In this document: in pieces, positions 26,992-36,727 of the stretch
Layout: the number at the start of each line of letters is the position of its first letter
Position numbering within the stretch: the first letter of the stretch is position 1
Assembly: GCA_020718275.1 (NCBI GenBank)
Contig: DYSI01000011.1
Span: forward strand, 1-41,357
Reading direction: 5' to 3'
DNA: 41,357 nt
Source of the DNA: Draconibacterium orientale
Lineage (GTDB): Bacteria > Bacteroidota > Bacteroidia > Bacteroidales > UBA1556
Translations under genes and position numbers: made by a program
The notes under the pieces: generated by a model
Database searches by the model: none
Seen by the model: the letters and a program-made list of their open reading frames with translations, nothing else
What the model was told of the DNA's origin: nothing

Positions 26992-29100
26992 ATGCCTGAA
27001 TCCATCGATATCCTTAAGACTGAAATAAAATACCTAAAAGGAGTAGGTCCAGTGCGTGCAGCCTTATTGCTTAAGGAATTAAATATGAGGTATTTCAAGG
27101 ATCTACTCTATCATTTCCCCTTTAGATACATTGATAGAACCAAGTTTTTCAACATTAAAGAAATAGAGCCCAATAATACCGCAGTACAATTAAAAGGCAA
27201 AATAATTAAGATTGAAACCTTAGGAAGTGCTAAATCACAACGCTTTACTGCAATTTTAGAAGATGAATCCGGGCAAATTGAATTGGTATGGTTCAAAGGT
27301 ATCAAATGGATAAAAGAAAAAATAGCCCTCCAGCAACACTATATCGTCTTCGGAAAACCCAGCATTTTCGGCACTAAACTAAACTTATTGCATCCCGAAA
27401 TCGAAAAACTCGACAATTCCGTAGAATTGAGCAGCAAATTACAAGCGGTCTATAGCACCAGCGAATCTTTGTCCAATGCAGGGCTTAATAGTCATGGATT
27501 CAACAAGATAATTACTAATCTAATACCACTCGTAGAGGCGCATTTGAGAGAAAATCTTTGCCCTGAATTAATACAGAAGTATGGCTTTATCTCTCATCAG
27601 CAAGCTATGCGCAACATTCATTTGCCCGAAAATTATTCGCAAATTCAAAGCGCTCAAAACCGATTGAAATATGAGGAGTTCTTGTTTATTCAACTACAAC
27701 TCATTCAACTTAATATTATTCGCAAAGAGCAAGTTGATGGATATACCTTCGCCAAAGTGGGAAAATATTTCAACGATTTCTTTCACCAAAATTTACCATT
27801 TGAACTCACCGACGCCCAAAAAAAGGTGATTAAAGAAATTCGTAGTGATTTTGTGCTGGGGAAACAAATGAATCGCTTATTACAAGGTGATGTTGGCTCG
27901 GGCAAAACTTTAGTTTCACTTATGTGCATGCTCATCGTTGCCGACAATGGATATCAGTCGGCACTAATGGCACCAACCGAGATATTAGCGCAGCAACATT
28001 TCAACACCATTTCAAAATTTTTAGACGGAATACCTATAAATATTGGCTTGCTAACTGGTTCCACCCCTGCCCCTGAAAGAAAGGATTTGCTCGAAAAGCT
28101 ACAGAACGGAACTTTAAAAATACTAGTCGGAACCCATGCCCTAATTGAACCAAAGATCCAATTTCAACAACTAGGTTTTGTTGTCATTGATGAACAGCAT
28201 CGTTTTGGGGTGGAACAAAGAGCCAAATTACGAGCAAAAGGTGCTCAAATTCCGCATGTATTGGTGATGACGGCTACACCAATTCCCCGAACAATGGCCA
28301 TGACCCTTTATGGTGATTTAGACTATTCTATAATTGATGAATTGCCCCCTGGTAGAAAATCTATTAAAACGGTTCACTACTTTGATTCCAAGAGAATGGA
28401 AGTGGTTACATTTATGAGGCAGCAAATAACACTAGGTCGTCAAATCTATGTGGTATTTCCGCTGATAAACGAATCAGAAACCTTAGATTTAAAAGATTTA
28501 CAAGAGGGATATGATAATATCTCTCAATTATTTCCAATACCGGATTATCAAATAAGTGTGGTTCATGGGCAAATGAAAGCAAAGGATAAGGAGTTTGAAA
28601 TGGACCGTTTTAAACGAAAAATAACGCAAATAATGGTAGCCACAACCGTGATAGAAGTAGGCGTCGACGTTCCAAATGCCAGTGTTATGATTATCGAAAA
28701 TGCGGAGCGATTTGGACTCTCACAATTGCACCAATTGAGAGGGAGAGTGGGAAGAGGTGCCGATCAATCCTATTGCATACTCATGAGTAGTTATAAGCTC
28801 AGCAAAGAGGCTGAAAAACGATTGCAAACTATGGTTGACACCAATGATGGTTTTGAAATTGCAGAGGTAGATTTAAAATTGCGAGGTCCTGGTGATATGC
28901 AAGGAACTCAGCAGAGTGGTATCCTAAATTTGCATATTGCAGATATCGTTAAAGATGAGAAAATATTACAACTTGCGCGCAAAGACGCCAAACAAATACT
29001 CAGTATCGACCCACAATTAAAATCAGCAGAAAACCAACCCATTGCACGATTTCTAGATCAACTAAAACGCGAAAAAAACAATTGGGGTCTTATTGGCTAA
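26992..29100 (+). CDS. recG: ATP-dependent DNA helicase RecG
   Basis: 702 residues from ATG 26992; the longer TTG frame from 26974 lies inside the -7 element and is rejected. The N-terminal wedge domain has YLKGVGPVRAALLLKEL and an OB fold. Helicase motifs follow: Walker A GDVGSGKT (299-306), DEQH, TATPIPRT, ATTVIEVGVDVPNA and QLRGRVGRG, ending with the GDMQGTQQSG RecG C-terminal block. It remodels stalled forks and branched DNA. It is a single gene under its own promoter, with pheT ~100 bp downstream under another. Confidence 0.97.
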   Translation: MPESIDILKTEIKYLKGVGPVRAALLLKELNMRYFKDLLYHFPFRYIDRTKFFNIKEIEPNNTAVQLKGKIIKIETLGSAKSQRFTAILEDESGQIELVWFKGIKWIKEKIALQQHYIVFGKPSIFGTKLNLLHPEIEKLDNSVELSSKLQAVYSTSESLSNAGLNSHGFNKIITNLIPLVEAHLRENLCPELIQKYGFISHQQAMRNIHLPENYSQIQSAQNRLKYEEFLFIQLQLIQLNIIRKEQVDGYTFAKVGKYFNDFFHQNLPFELTDAQKKVIKEIRSDFVLGKQMNRLLQGDVGSGKTLVSLMCMLIVADNGYQSALMAPTEILAQQHFNTISKFLDGIPINIGLLTGSTPAPERKDLLEKLQNGTLKILVGTHALIEPKIQFQQLGFVVIDEQHRFGVEQRAKLRAKGAQIPHVLVMTATPIPRTMAMTLYGDLDYSIIDELPPGRKSIKTVHYFDSKRMEVVTFMRQQITLGRQIYVVFPLINESETLDLKDLQEGYDNISQLFPIPDYQISVVHGQMKAKDKEFEMDRFKRKITQIMVATTVIEVGVDVPNASVMIIENAERFGLSQLHQLRGRVGRGADQSYCILMSSYKLSKEAEKRLQTMVDTNDGFEIAEVDLKLRGPGDMQGTQQSGILNLHIADIVKDEKILQLARKDAKQILSIDPQLKSAENQPIARFLDQLKREKNNWGLIG

Positions 29101-29143
29101 CCAATTTTTCAAACCTATGAATATTAGCTTTTCGATGAAGCAA

Positions 29144-29176
29144 TTGGTAGGCATTCGCAATTTATCCTTAATTTTG
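29144..29176 (+). promoter_or_regulatory. Promoter of pheT
   Basis: TTG (29144-29146), 22-nt spacer, TAATTTTG (29169-29176). The leader would be about 20 nt, too short to hold an attenuator, and no T-box or leader peptide was seen. Confidence 0.55.
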
Positions 29177-29201
29177 TCCCTTTTATTAAACTATTCAAAA
29201 C

Positions 29202-31658
29202 ATGAAGATTTCATACAACTGGCTTAAAGAATATATCAAACTTGATATGGACGCTCAACAACTGTCCATTTTACTAACGGATTGCGGATTAGAAGTAGAA
29301 AGTGTCGAGTTTCATGAAAGCATTAAAGGCGGATTAAAAGGTGTAAAAGTAGGACAGGTAATTACTTGCGAGCGCCATCCTAATGCAGATAAGCTAAGTG
29401 TTACAACAGTTGATATTGGGTCCAGCGAAGCTATCCCAGTTGTTTGTGGAGCTGCCAATGTTGCCAAAGGCCAAAAAGTTCTGGTTGCTACGGTAGGAAC
29501 ACAATTACTAATTCATGGTGAAAAGGTCGAAATAAAAAAATCAAAAATCAGAGGAGAAACTTCCGAGGGAATGATATGTGCCGAGGATGAACTCCAGTTG
29601 GGAGAATCGCATGATGGAATTATGGTGCTTGACGCAGCAGCTCAGATTGGTGCAGAGGCCAGTCAGTATTTCCCAGTAAATTCAGACTATGTATTCGAGA
29701 TAGGGTTAACCCCCAACCGCGCCGATGCCACCTCGCATTTTGGCGTCGCCAGAGATATTGTTGCTGTGGTGAATCGCTTCTATCCTGAAAAAAAATTATA
29801 TGTCTTAAAACCTGAACTTCATGATTTTAAGATTGATAATCAGCATTTGGAGATTGACATAGAAATAAAAAACGAAGAAGCTTGCCCTAGATATTCAGGC
29901 ATTTGTATTGAAAATATCCAGGTGAAGGAATCTCCTGAATGGCTAAAAAACCGATTAAAATCTGTGGGAATACGCCCGATTAATAATGTGGTGGATGTTA
30001 CTAATTTCGTATTAATGGAAACAGGACAACCTTTGCACTCCTTCGATTACGACCAAATAACCGAAAAGAAAATAATTGTTCAAACCCTTGCAGAGGGGAG
30101 TAAATTCGTAACTTTAGACGAAGTAGAAAGAAGTCTAGGCGATCAGGATCTTATGATTTGTAATGCCAAAGAACCCATGTGTATTGCTGGCGTTTTTGGC
30201 GGTTTAAAAAGCGGAGTAAAACCAACCACTGTAAATTTATTTATCGAAAGCGCCTATTTCAACCCTGTGTTTGTGCGCAAAACCTCCAAAAAACATAATC
30301 TGAAAACCGACGCTTCATTCCGTTTTGAAAGAGGTGCTGACCCAAATATCACCATTTATGCACTCCAAAGAGCTGCAATGCTTATCAAAGAAGTAGCTGG
30401 AGGAAACATAGCCTCAGCTATAAAAGATGTGTATCCAAACCCCATCAATAATTGGACAGTGGATTTACATTTCGACAAGCTAAATACGCTGATAGGTCAA
30501 GTGATTGAGAGGCCTTTGGTGAAATCCATTTTAACAGATTTAGACTTAATAATACTGGCCGAAGAAGCAGACTTTCTTCATCTAGAGATTCCGACCTTCA
30601 AAGTGGATGTTACGCGCGAAGTGGATGTAATTGAAGAAGTGCTTAGAATCTATGGATATAATCATATCCAATTCGACGAGCATATCCATTCATCAATAAA
30701 TCATCGTGTTAAACCAGATAAAGAGCAAATACAGCAGCTAATTTCCGAATTTTTAGTGGCTAAAGGCTTCAACGAAACCATGAATAACTCGCTAACCAAA
30801 GCCAGTTATTTTGAAGGCAAAGAACAGTATCAAGCAGCTAAAAGCGTTGGTATTCTGAATCCTTTAAGTTCCGAACTCAATGTACTGCGTCAATCGCTAG
30901 TTTTCGGCGGATTAGAAACCATTTTGCGAAACATCAATTTTAAATCATTTGATTTGAAGCTTTTTGAGTTTGGAAAACATTATCAATTAATCAAACCAGC
31001 AGAAACTAGTGTTGATAAAAAATACCATGAAAGTGAGCACCTCGCCATATTTATTTCAGGCAAAAATCAATTTGAAAACTGGAAGACTGCCGCTCATGAG
31101 GTTGATTTTTACGCCTTAAAAGAAATTGCTAATCAGTTATTTACCCGTTTTGGAATACCAACGGAATCCATCAAGATGAGCGAAGCCACTAGCACTGAAT
31201 TATCTTTTGGCTTAAATTATTCAGTAAACCAAAAACATATTGCCAGCCTTGGAAAACTCTCTAAAGCAATGACTAAAGAATTTGACATCCAACAAGAAGT
31301 TTACTACCTTGATTTGCATTTCGATCAATTCTTAAACATTTTGAAGCAATTCAAAACTAAATATACCGAGCTTCCCAAATTTCCAAGCGTTCGCCGCGAT
31401 TTAGCCTTGCTAGTCAATCAAGCCATAAGCTACGAACAAATAGAGGGTATTGCCTATAAAGCTGAGAAAAGCTTGTTGAAATCTGTCAATCTCTTTGATG
31501 TATACGAAGGAACAGGCATACCAGAGGGAAAGAAATCCTATGCAGTAAGCTTAATATTTCAGGATGAAACTAAGACCTTAACCGATAAAATTATTGACAA
31601 AACAGTCAATAAAATGGTGTATCTAATGGAGCAAGAACTAGACGCAAAACTGAGATAA
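29202..31658 (+). CDS. pheT: Phenylalanine--tRNA ligase beta subunit
   Basis: 818 residues, full length. The order is the expected one: N-terminal MKISYNWLKEYI, the tRNA-binding EMAP-like domain (about 40-150) with HPNADKLSVTTVD, then the B1/B3-B4 region with FEIGLTPNRADA and INNVVDVTNFVLMETGQPLHSFD. B5 follows with DVTREVDVIEEVLRIYGY, then the catalytic-like core, and the C-terminal ferredoxin-fold anticodon-binding domain beginning near PKFPSVRRDLALLV. It pairs with PheS to charge tRNA-Phe. pheS is not adjacent, which is usual in Bacteroidota. The stop is 7 nt from that of the convergent uvrA. Confidence 0.97.
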   Translation: MKISYNWLKEYIKLDMDAQQLSILLTDCGLEVESVEFHESIKGGLKGVKVGQVITCERHPNADKLSVTTVDIGSSEAIPVVCGAANVAKGQKVLVATVGTQLLIHGEKVEIKKSKIRGETSEGMICAEDELQLGESHDGIMVLDAAAQIGAEASQYFPVNSDYVFEIGLTPNRADATSHFGVARDIVAVVNRFYPEKKLYVLKPELHDFKIDNQHLEIDIEIKNEEACPRYSGICIENIQVKESPEWLKNRLKSVGIRPINNVVDVTNFVLMETGQPLHSFDYDQITEKKIIVQTLAEGSKFVTLDEVERSLGDQDLMICNAKEPMCIAGVFGGLKSGVKPTTVNLFIESAYFNPVFVRKTSKKHNLKTDASFRFERGADPNITIYALQRAAMLIKEVAGGNIASAIKDVYPNPINNWTVDLHFDKLNTLIGQVIERPLVKSILTDLDLIILAEEADFLHLEIPTFKVDVTREVDVIEEVLRIYGYNHIQFDEHIHSSINHRVKPDKEQIQQLISEFLVAKGFNETMNNSLTKASYFEGKEQYQAAKSVGILNPLSSELNVLRQSLVFGGLETILRNINFKSFDLKLFEFGKHYQLIKPAETSVDKKYHESEHLAIFISGKNQFENWKTAAHEVDFYALKEIANQLFTRFGIPTESIKMSEATSTELSFGLNYSVNQKHIASLGKLSKAMTKEFDIQQEVYYLDLHFDQFLNILKQFKTKYTELPKFPSVRRDLALLVNQAISYEQIEGIAYKAEKSLLKSVNLFDVYEGTGIPEGKKSYAVSLIFQDETKTLTDKIIDKTVNKMVYLMEQELDAKLR

Positions 31659-31665
31659 TTGCACC

Positions 31666-34461
31666 CTATATTTTTCCCTGTAAATAATTGGCTGTAAATG
31701 AATTGTCTTGCTTAAGTAAGTCCTCGGGAGTTCCTTGAAAAAGAATCACGCCTCCTTTATTACCACCATCCGGACCGAGATCGATAATCCAATCGGCGCA
31801 CTTGATAAATTCTTGATTATGCTCAATAATAATTAAGCTATGGCCTAGCTTAATCAATTCACTCATCGCAATATATAATTTCAGAATATCGTGATAATGT
31901 AAACCAGTGGTGGGCTCATCAAAGATAAAGAGCACTTTCTGAGCGGTACTACCTTTGGCAAGATACGACGCCAATTTGATGCGTTGAGCCTCGCCCCCAC
32001 TCAAAGTACTCGATGGCTGACCTAATTTGACATAACCCATGCCCACTTGATGCAGAACGCTAAGTTTTTCAGCGATTTTACTTTCGGCACTAGCCTTCTG
32101 AGCCTTAAAAAAATGGTAAGCATCTTCGACGGTCATTTCCAAAATATCGGCAATACTCTTTCCTAAATACTTAACTTCTAAGGTTTCAGCCTTGAACCTT
32201 TTACCTTCGCAATGCTCACAAGTGAGATAGATATCGGCCATAAACTGCATTTCCACTTTTACCTGTCCCTCGCCTTGACAAACCTCACAGCGCCCACCTT
32301 CAACATTAAAACTAAAGAATCCAGGTTTATAATTTCGCAACTTAGCTAATTTCTGTGAAGCGAATAAGGTTCGTATTTCGTCATAAGCCTTAATGTAAGT
32401 AGCTGGATTAGAGCGAGAAGATCGGCCTATAGGGTTTTGATCAATTAATTCCACTTCGTCGATACGCTTTATGTCTCCCGATATGTCGGAAAATTTACCA
32501 GTTTTATCAGCATGACCTCCGAGCAATTTTTGCAATGCTGGATACAATATTCCCTTCACTAAGGTAGTTTTGCCCGAGCCACTAACACCAGTAACGAGGG
32601 TAAGCGTATTTAAGGGAAACTTAACATTTACATTTTTTAAATTGTTTTCGGAAGCCCCTTTAATCTCGATAAACTGATTCCACGAACGACGGAACTGAGG
32701 CAAAGGAATGCGCAATTCACCACGCAAATACCTGGCAGTAAGCGTCTTTGCATTATTAATCATATCGTCGTAAGTTCCAGCAAAAACCAATTCACCACCA
32801 AGGCTACCAGCTTCAGGACCTAGGTCAATGATGTAGTCGGCAGCCTTCATCATTTCTTCATCATGTTCAACCACAATAACCGTATTTCCCATATCGCGTA
32901 ATTTTTTCAGCACCTCAATTAAGCGATGTGTATCACGTGGATGCAGACCGATACTAGGTTCGTCGAGGATGTATAAGGAACCGACCAAACTACTCCCAAG
33001 CGAAGTTGCCAAATTAAGGCGTTGCGATTCACCTCCTGACAAAGTAGCTGATTTGCGATTGAGTGACAAATACGGCAATCCAACATCTACAAGCACTTGT
33101 AGTCGATTGGTAATTTCGAGGAGTAGTCGTTCGCCCACCTGTCGGTCATGCTTATTTAACTCAATGTTTTTAAAAAAGGAGAGCGCATCCTCCACCGTCA
33201 TAAGCACCACATCACTGATGGATTTGCCGCTCACCAGCACATGATTTGTTTCTTTGCGTACCCGAGCACCTCGGCAATCAGGACAAAGAGTTCGTCCGCG
33301 ATAGCGCGATAGCATCACGCGATACTGAATTTTATAACTATTCTGTTCAATTTCGACAAAAAAAGCATCCAAACCTTGAAAAAAGGAATTCCCTGTCCAC
33401 AGCAATTTATACTCAGCGTCCGTTAATAAATTGATAGGGCGATGAATAGGAAAATCAAAATGATGTGCAGAGCGAATTAGCTGATCTTTCCACTGGCTCA
33501 TCTTTTCACCTTTCCAACAAGCGATAGCCTCCTCATATACCGATAAGTTCTTATCCGGAATTACTAAATCTTCATCAATTCCCATGACTGTTCCATAACC
33601 TTCGCATCGCTGACAAGCCCCATATGGATTGTTGAAAGTAAAGAAGTCGAGGCTAGGTTCTTCAAATTGGATTCCATCAAGTTCAAAGCGATTAGAAAAG
33701 CTTTTTTTATGCCATTTAGTATCCTTTTCATAGAGAACAACGCAATCACCATGGCTTTCGTAAAAAGCGGTTTGGGTAGAATCCGCCAAACGGGCATCGT
33801 CATAACCGTCGGTTTTACTGCTCAGGCGGTCCACAATAATGAAGCAATTGTCAGGATTTTTATGAATCAGATTTTTAGTTTGAATTATATCCTCAATCAA
33901 CTTAATGTCATTGTTTGAGAAGATACGAGAATATCCATGTTGCAGATACAAAGATAGCTGTTCAAGTATTGGCCTATCAGCTTGTTGCCTCACAGGAAAG
34001 CAAATCATAAAGCGAGTATTCTCGGGCATTTTATGGGAGAAATCTAATACATCATCCACGCTATGTCTTTTAACTATTTCGCCAGAAATAGGCGAATACG
34101 TTTTGCCTAGGCGGGTAAATATTAATTTAAGATATTCATAGATTTCGGTAGAGGTGCCAACAGTAGATCTTGGGTTTCGGGTGTTTACCTTTTGCTCAAT
34201 GGCAATAGCGGGCGAAATGCCGGTGATTTTGTCAACCTCTGGTTTGCTCATTTTACCCATAAATTGACGGGCATACGAACTTAGGCTTTCCACATAACGG
34301 CGCTGACCCTCGGCGTATAAAGTGTCAAAAGCGAGGGAAGACTTCCCCGATCCAGAGAGTCCTGTAATCACTACCAAGCGGTTGCGTGGGATTTTAACAC
34401 TCACATTTTTAAGGTTATGCACGCGTGCACCTTGTATTTCGATAAATTCTAATTTAGCCAC
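31666..34461 (-). CDS. uvrA: Excinuclease ABC subunit A
   Basis: 931 residues, near the family norm of about 940. It has two ABC ATPase modules: Walker A GLSGSGKS (34-41) with signature LSGGESQRL, and GVSGSGKTT with LSGGEAQRI. The zinc-binding pairs [16 protein letters not shown] and [16 protein letters not shown] are complete. UvrA finds bulky DNA lesions and loads UvrB. The start is GTG (34461); no in-frame ATG precedes the conserved [13 protein letters not shown]. It converges with pheT with 7 nt between stops and no terminator between, so the two transcripts probably overlap. Confidence 0.97.
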   Translation of the reverse strand: MAKLEFIEIQGARVHNLKNVSVKIPRNRLVVITGLSGSGKSSLAFDTLYAEGQRRYVESLSSYARQFMGKMSKPEVDKITGISPAIAIEQKVNTRNPRSTVGTSTEIYEYLKLIFTRLGKTYSPISGEIVKRHSVDDVLDFSHKMPENTRFMICFPVRQQADRPILEQLSLYLQHGYSRIFSNNDIKLIEDIIQTKNLIHKNPDNCFIIVDRLSSKTDGYDDARLADSTQTAFYESHGDCVVLYEKDTKWHKKSFSNRFELDGIQFEEPSLDFFTFNNPYGACQRCEGYGTVMGIDEDLVIPDKNLSVYEEAIACWKGEKMSQWKDQLIRSAHHFDFPIHRPINLLTDAEYKLLWTGNSFFQGLDAFFVEIEQNSYKIQYRVMLSRYRGRTLCPDCRGARVRKETNHVLVSGKSISDVVLMTVEDALSFFKNIELNKHDRQVGERLLLEITNRLQVLVDVGLPYLSLNRKSATLSGGESQRLNLATSLGSSLVGSLYILDEPSIGLHPRDTHRLIEVLKKLRDMGNTVIVVEHDEEMMKAADYIIDLGPEAGSLGGELVFAGTYDDMINNAKTLTARYLRGELRIPLPQFRRSWNQFIEIKGASENNLKNVNVKFPLNTLTLVTGVSGSGKTTLVKGILYPALQKLLGGHADKTGKFSDISGDIKRIDEVELIDQNPIGRSSRSNPATYIKAYDEIRTLFASQKLAKLRNYKPGFFSFNVEGGRCEVCQGEGQVKVEMQFMADIYLTCEHCEGKRFKAETLEVKYLGKSIADILEMTVEDAYHFFKAQKASAESKIAEKLSVLHQVGMGYVKLGQPSSTLSGGEAQRIKLASYLAKGSTAQKVLFIFDEPTTGLHYHDILKLYIAMSELIKLGHSLIIIEHNQEFIKCADWIIDLGPDGGNKGGVILFQGTPEDLLKQDNSFTANYLQGKI

Positions 34462-34579
34462 TGAATGTTTTAATTTGAGCTTACAAAGTAAACAAAAAAA
34501 AAGGATGATAACGTCTTAAAAAAGCCCATTGAAATAACGATAGTGGGTCAGCCTACGCAAGGAAAATGCCTAATAAAGC

Positions 34580-35050
34580 TTATTCGACGGGCAGATTTCG
34601 AGAGAATCCTTCCTCCAATGAAATGAAAGTTTCGGTGGCAACTACTTCAACAACAGACTGTAGATTCTCTACTAATAATTGTTTGAGATGCTCGTTGGTG
34701 TGTGCATAAATCTTCAGCAGAAAGGAGTATTTACCCGTAATGTTATGACATTCTACCACTTGAGGAATATTTTGAATATGCTCGAATACCTCTTGATGTG
34801 TTCGCTGTTTTACCAAATTAATCTGTACGCCAACGTAAGCCAAAGTATTGTAATTAAGTGCTTTGGGATCAATTTTCAAAGTAGCAGTATCCAGTACTTT
34901 ATTTTCGAATAGTTTTTGTACCCTTTGGTGAATGGCAGAAGAAGTAAGCTTGCAATGGCGAGCTATTTCGCTAAACGACATACGGGCATCTTTGGAAAGG
35001 TAGGATAATATTTTGCTATCGAGGCTATCGAGATGAAATTTTTGAGCCAT
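34580..35050 (-). CDS. Lrp/AsnC-family transcriptional regulator
   Basis: 156 residues. An N-terminal winged HTH (about 5-60: LDSLDSKILSYLSKDARMSFSE then HCKLTSSAIHQRVQKLFE) is followed by a RAM ligand-binding domain (about 65-145: YVGVQINL, VVECHNITGKYSFLLKIYA). This is the standard Lrp size and layout; such proteins bind DNA as dimers or octamers and sense amino acids. The target is unknown. The ATG lies 2 nt after the stop of the small RHH-like gene, so the two are co-translated. Confidence 0.93.
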   Translation of the reverse strand: MAQKFHLDSLDSKILSYLSKDARMSFSEIARHCKLTSSAIHQRVQKLFENKVLDTATLKIDPKALNYNTLAYVGVQINLVKQRTHQEVFEHIQNIPQVVECHNITGKYSFLLKIYAHTNEHLKQLLVENLQSVVEVVATETFISLEEGFSRNLPVE

Positions 35051-35052
35051 AG

Positions 35053-35340
35053 TTATTGCTTTTCTGTTGAATAAAGAAAGCCTTCATCGGCGAGCATTGA
35101 GCTTTGTTGGGGTTGTAGATTGAAATCAAAGAGCGCAAGCTGATTTTCAGGCTGTTTCTGTTTATCCCAATCTGTAACCCTCGGTTTTAACTCCTCAAAA
35201 CCCTTACGCAGATGCTGCTTAATAAACTTATTAGGGGAAATTTTTTCGAGTGTACTGCATTTTATCAAATATTCATATTCAGCATACGAAAGTTTAAAAA
35301 TTACCTTCTTGAATTTGCGCTTCTGTTTACTCTGGCTCAT
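35053..35340 (-). CDS. Small RHH-like protein with a clamp-binding-like QLALF motif
   Basis: 95 residues from ATG 35340; a longer TTG frame from 35382 would start upstream of the predicted promoter element. After a basic start (SQSKQKRKFKK), residues 12-18 form a strand (KVIFKLS) followed by two predicted helices (about 19-34 and 36-51), the arrangement of ribbon-helix-helix DNA-binding proteins such as Arc or MobC. The tail is disordered-looking and holds QLALF at 67-71, close to the consensus QL[S/D]LF of bacterial sliding-clamp-binding proteins. I do not recognise the family. It is the first gene of a pair with the Lrp regulator (2-nt gap), 72 nt after a cysteine desulfurase. The function is open. 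Confidence 0.7.
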   Translation of the reverse strand: MSQSKQKRKFKKVIFKLSYAEYEYLIKCSTLEKISPNKFIKQHLRKGFEELKPRVTDWDKQKQPENQLALFDFNLQPQQSSMLADEGFLYSTEKQ

Positions 35341-35365
35341 TCGATTCGAAATATTAGATATACGG

Positions 35366-35373
35366 CTAAAGTA
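35366..35373 (-). promoter_or_regulatory. Near-match -7 element for the RHH-Lrp pair
   Basis: Minus strand TACTTTAG, one mismatch from TAnnTTTG, about 26 nt upstream of the ATG at 35340. Confidence 0.3.
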
Positions 35374-35412
35374 TATTATCAATCAATTGTTTATAATAAT
35401 GCTATGAAAAAC

Positions 35413-36537
35413 TTATTCATATTTTTTCAACACCTCGAAGAAAGCATCTAAGTCAGACTGCTGCGTTAACTTACTCATTGATAAACGAATAGGTCGAATT
35501 TCATCATTTATTCCGATTGCGATAATAACGTGGGAATCTTTCATTGCACCAGAGCTGCATGCGCTACCTCCAGAAACCATAATTCCGTGAATATCAAATT
35601 TCATCAATAGCAATTCATTATTTGTTGTCTTAGGAATTCCCAAATTAAGAATAGCAGGAAGTCCTTGCGGGTCGCCATTGAGTTGAACGGCGGGAAATTC
35701 AAGACGAAGGCGATTCAAGAGGTAAGTTCTGAGATTTTGGATATGGCTATTAGTAGACTCCATTTCCTTATTAGCGATTTCAAAAGCCTTGGCCATGGCC
35801 GAAATTGCGATAACATTTTCAGTTCCAGCGCGCATATTTCGTTCCTGACTACCTCCTAAAAGTAAGGGAGAAATTTTATTTTTTGAATTGATATACAAAA
35901 AGCTTGTCCCTTTTGGGCCATGAAATTTATGGGCAGAGCCAACAGCAAAATCTACGTACTCACCAAAGGTGTCATTCGGCAATTTCCCCATGGTTTGCAC
36001 GGTATCCGACAGAAAAAAGGAATGGTACTTTTGGGTCAAGTCAGCCACTTTTTGAATAGATAGCAAGGTGCCTAATTCGTTATTGGCGTGCATTAAACTC
36101 ACCAGTGAAGACCCATTAGCTTGCTTTAGCACTTGCTCGAGCATTTCCAAATTCACCTGTCCCATTCGATCCACCTCTATGTATATCAGTGGCTTAGATA
36201 ATTTATTGCAATAATATTCTAAACTCCTCAACATGGCAGGATGCTCGATCGGGCTAGTTATAAGCTGACAAATTTCATCCTTTTCCACTAAGCTTTTCAC
36301 CAAGGTATTGATGGATTCGGTACCGCCTGAAGTGAAAAAAATTTCAGCAGGAAGCACCTTCAAATATTTAGCAATGGTAGTACGGGCAGATTCTACCAGC
36401 ACTTTAGCTTCGCGACCAAGCTGGTGAAAGGAAGAAGGATTACCATAAAACGAAGCATTCTGTTGATGCATCCAGTCCAATACCTCCGCATCAATTGGGG
36501 TGGTAGCGGCATTATCAAGGTACACAATTTGTTTCAT
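35413..36537 (-). CDS. Cysteine desulfurase (NifS/IscS class)
   Basis: 374 residues, fold-type I PLP enzyme. Motifs in order: YLDNAATTP at the start, NPSSFHQLG, FTSGGTES, MHANNELGT, the PLP-binding Lys204 in GSAHKFHGPKG, RAGTENV, and the catalytic Cys327 in SGGSACSSG. The Cys is in a compact IscS/NifS-type loop. The enzyme takes sulfur from cysteine for Fe-S clusters or tRNA thiolation; no iscU, sufE or thiI lies beside it, so the acceptor is not known. Upstream is an operator-like dyad at 36675-36689. Confidence 0.93.
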   Translation of the reverse strand: MKQIVYLDNAATTPIDAEVLDWMHQQNASFYGNPSSFHQLGREAKVLVESARTTIAKYLKVLPAEIFFTSGGTESINTLVKSLVEKDEICQLITSPIEHPAMLRSLEYYCNKLSKPLIYIEVDRMGQVNLEMLEQVLKQANGSSLVSLMHANNELGTLLSIQKVADLTQKYHSFFLSDTVQTMGKLPNDTFGEYVDFAVGSAHKFHGPKGTSFLYINSKNKISPLLLGGSQERNMRAGTENVIAISAMAKAFEIANKEMESTNSHIQNLRTYLLNRLRLEFPAVQLNGDPQGLPAILNLGIPKTTNNELLLMKFDIHGIMVSGGSACSSGAMKDSHVIIAIGINDEIRPIRLSMSKLTQQSDLDAFFEVLKKYE

Positions 36538-36674
36538 AAAAAAAATTTATAGAACACGTAAAACGCTAGCATACAAGTAAAAAAAAGGCCATCAAAGAAG
36601 AGTTGAAAGCCGTTTTCTCGGTGAATTTATTCATTGATTGTTCTAACAAAAAAAATAATTCGGCAAATACCTAA

Positions 36675-36689
36675 AAGGAATAATTCCTT
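36675..36689. promoter_or_regulatory. Operator-like 15-bp dyad upstream of the cysteine desulfurase
   Basis: AAGGAAT-A-ATTCCTT is a perfect inverted repeat with a one-base centre, too tight for a hairpin loop and therefore more like a protein-binding site. Direct repeats of GCAAATA lie at 36663 and 36690. It is about 140 nt upstream of the desulfurase ATG and ~40 nt after the glmM stop. Confidence 0.35.
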
Positions 36690-36727
36690 GCAAATAATGA
36701 ATTAAAATGGAGACAAAAATCCCATTT

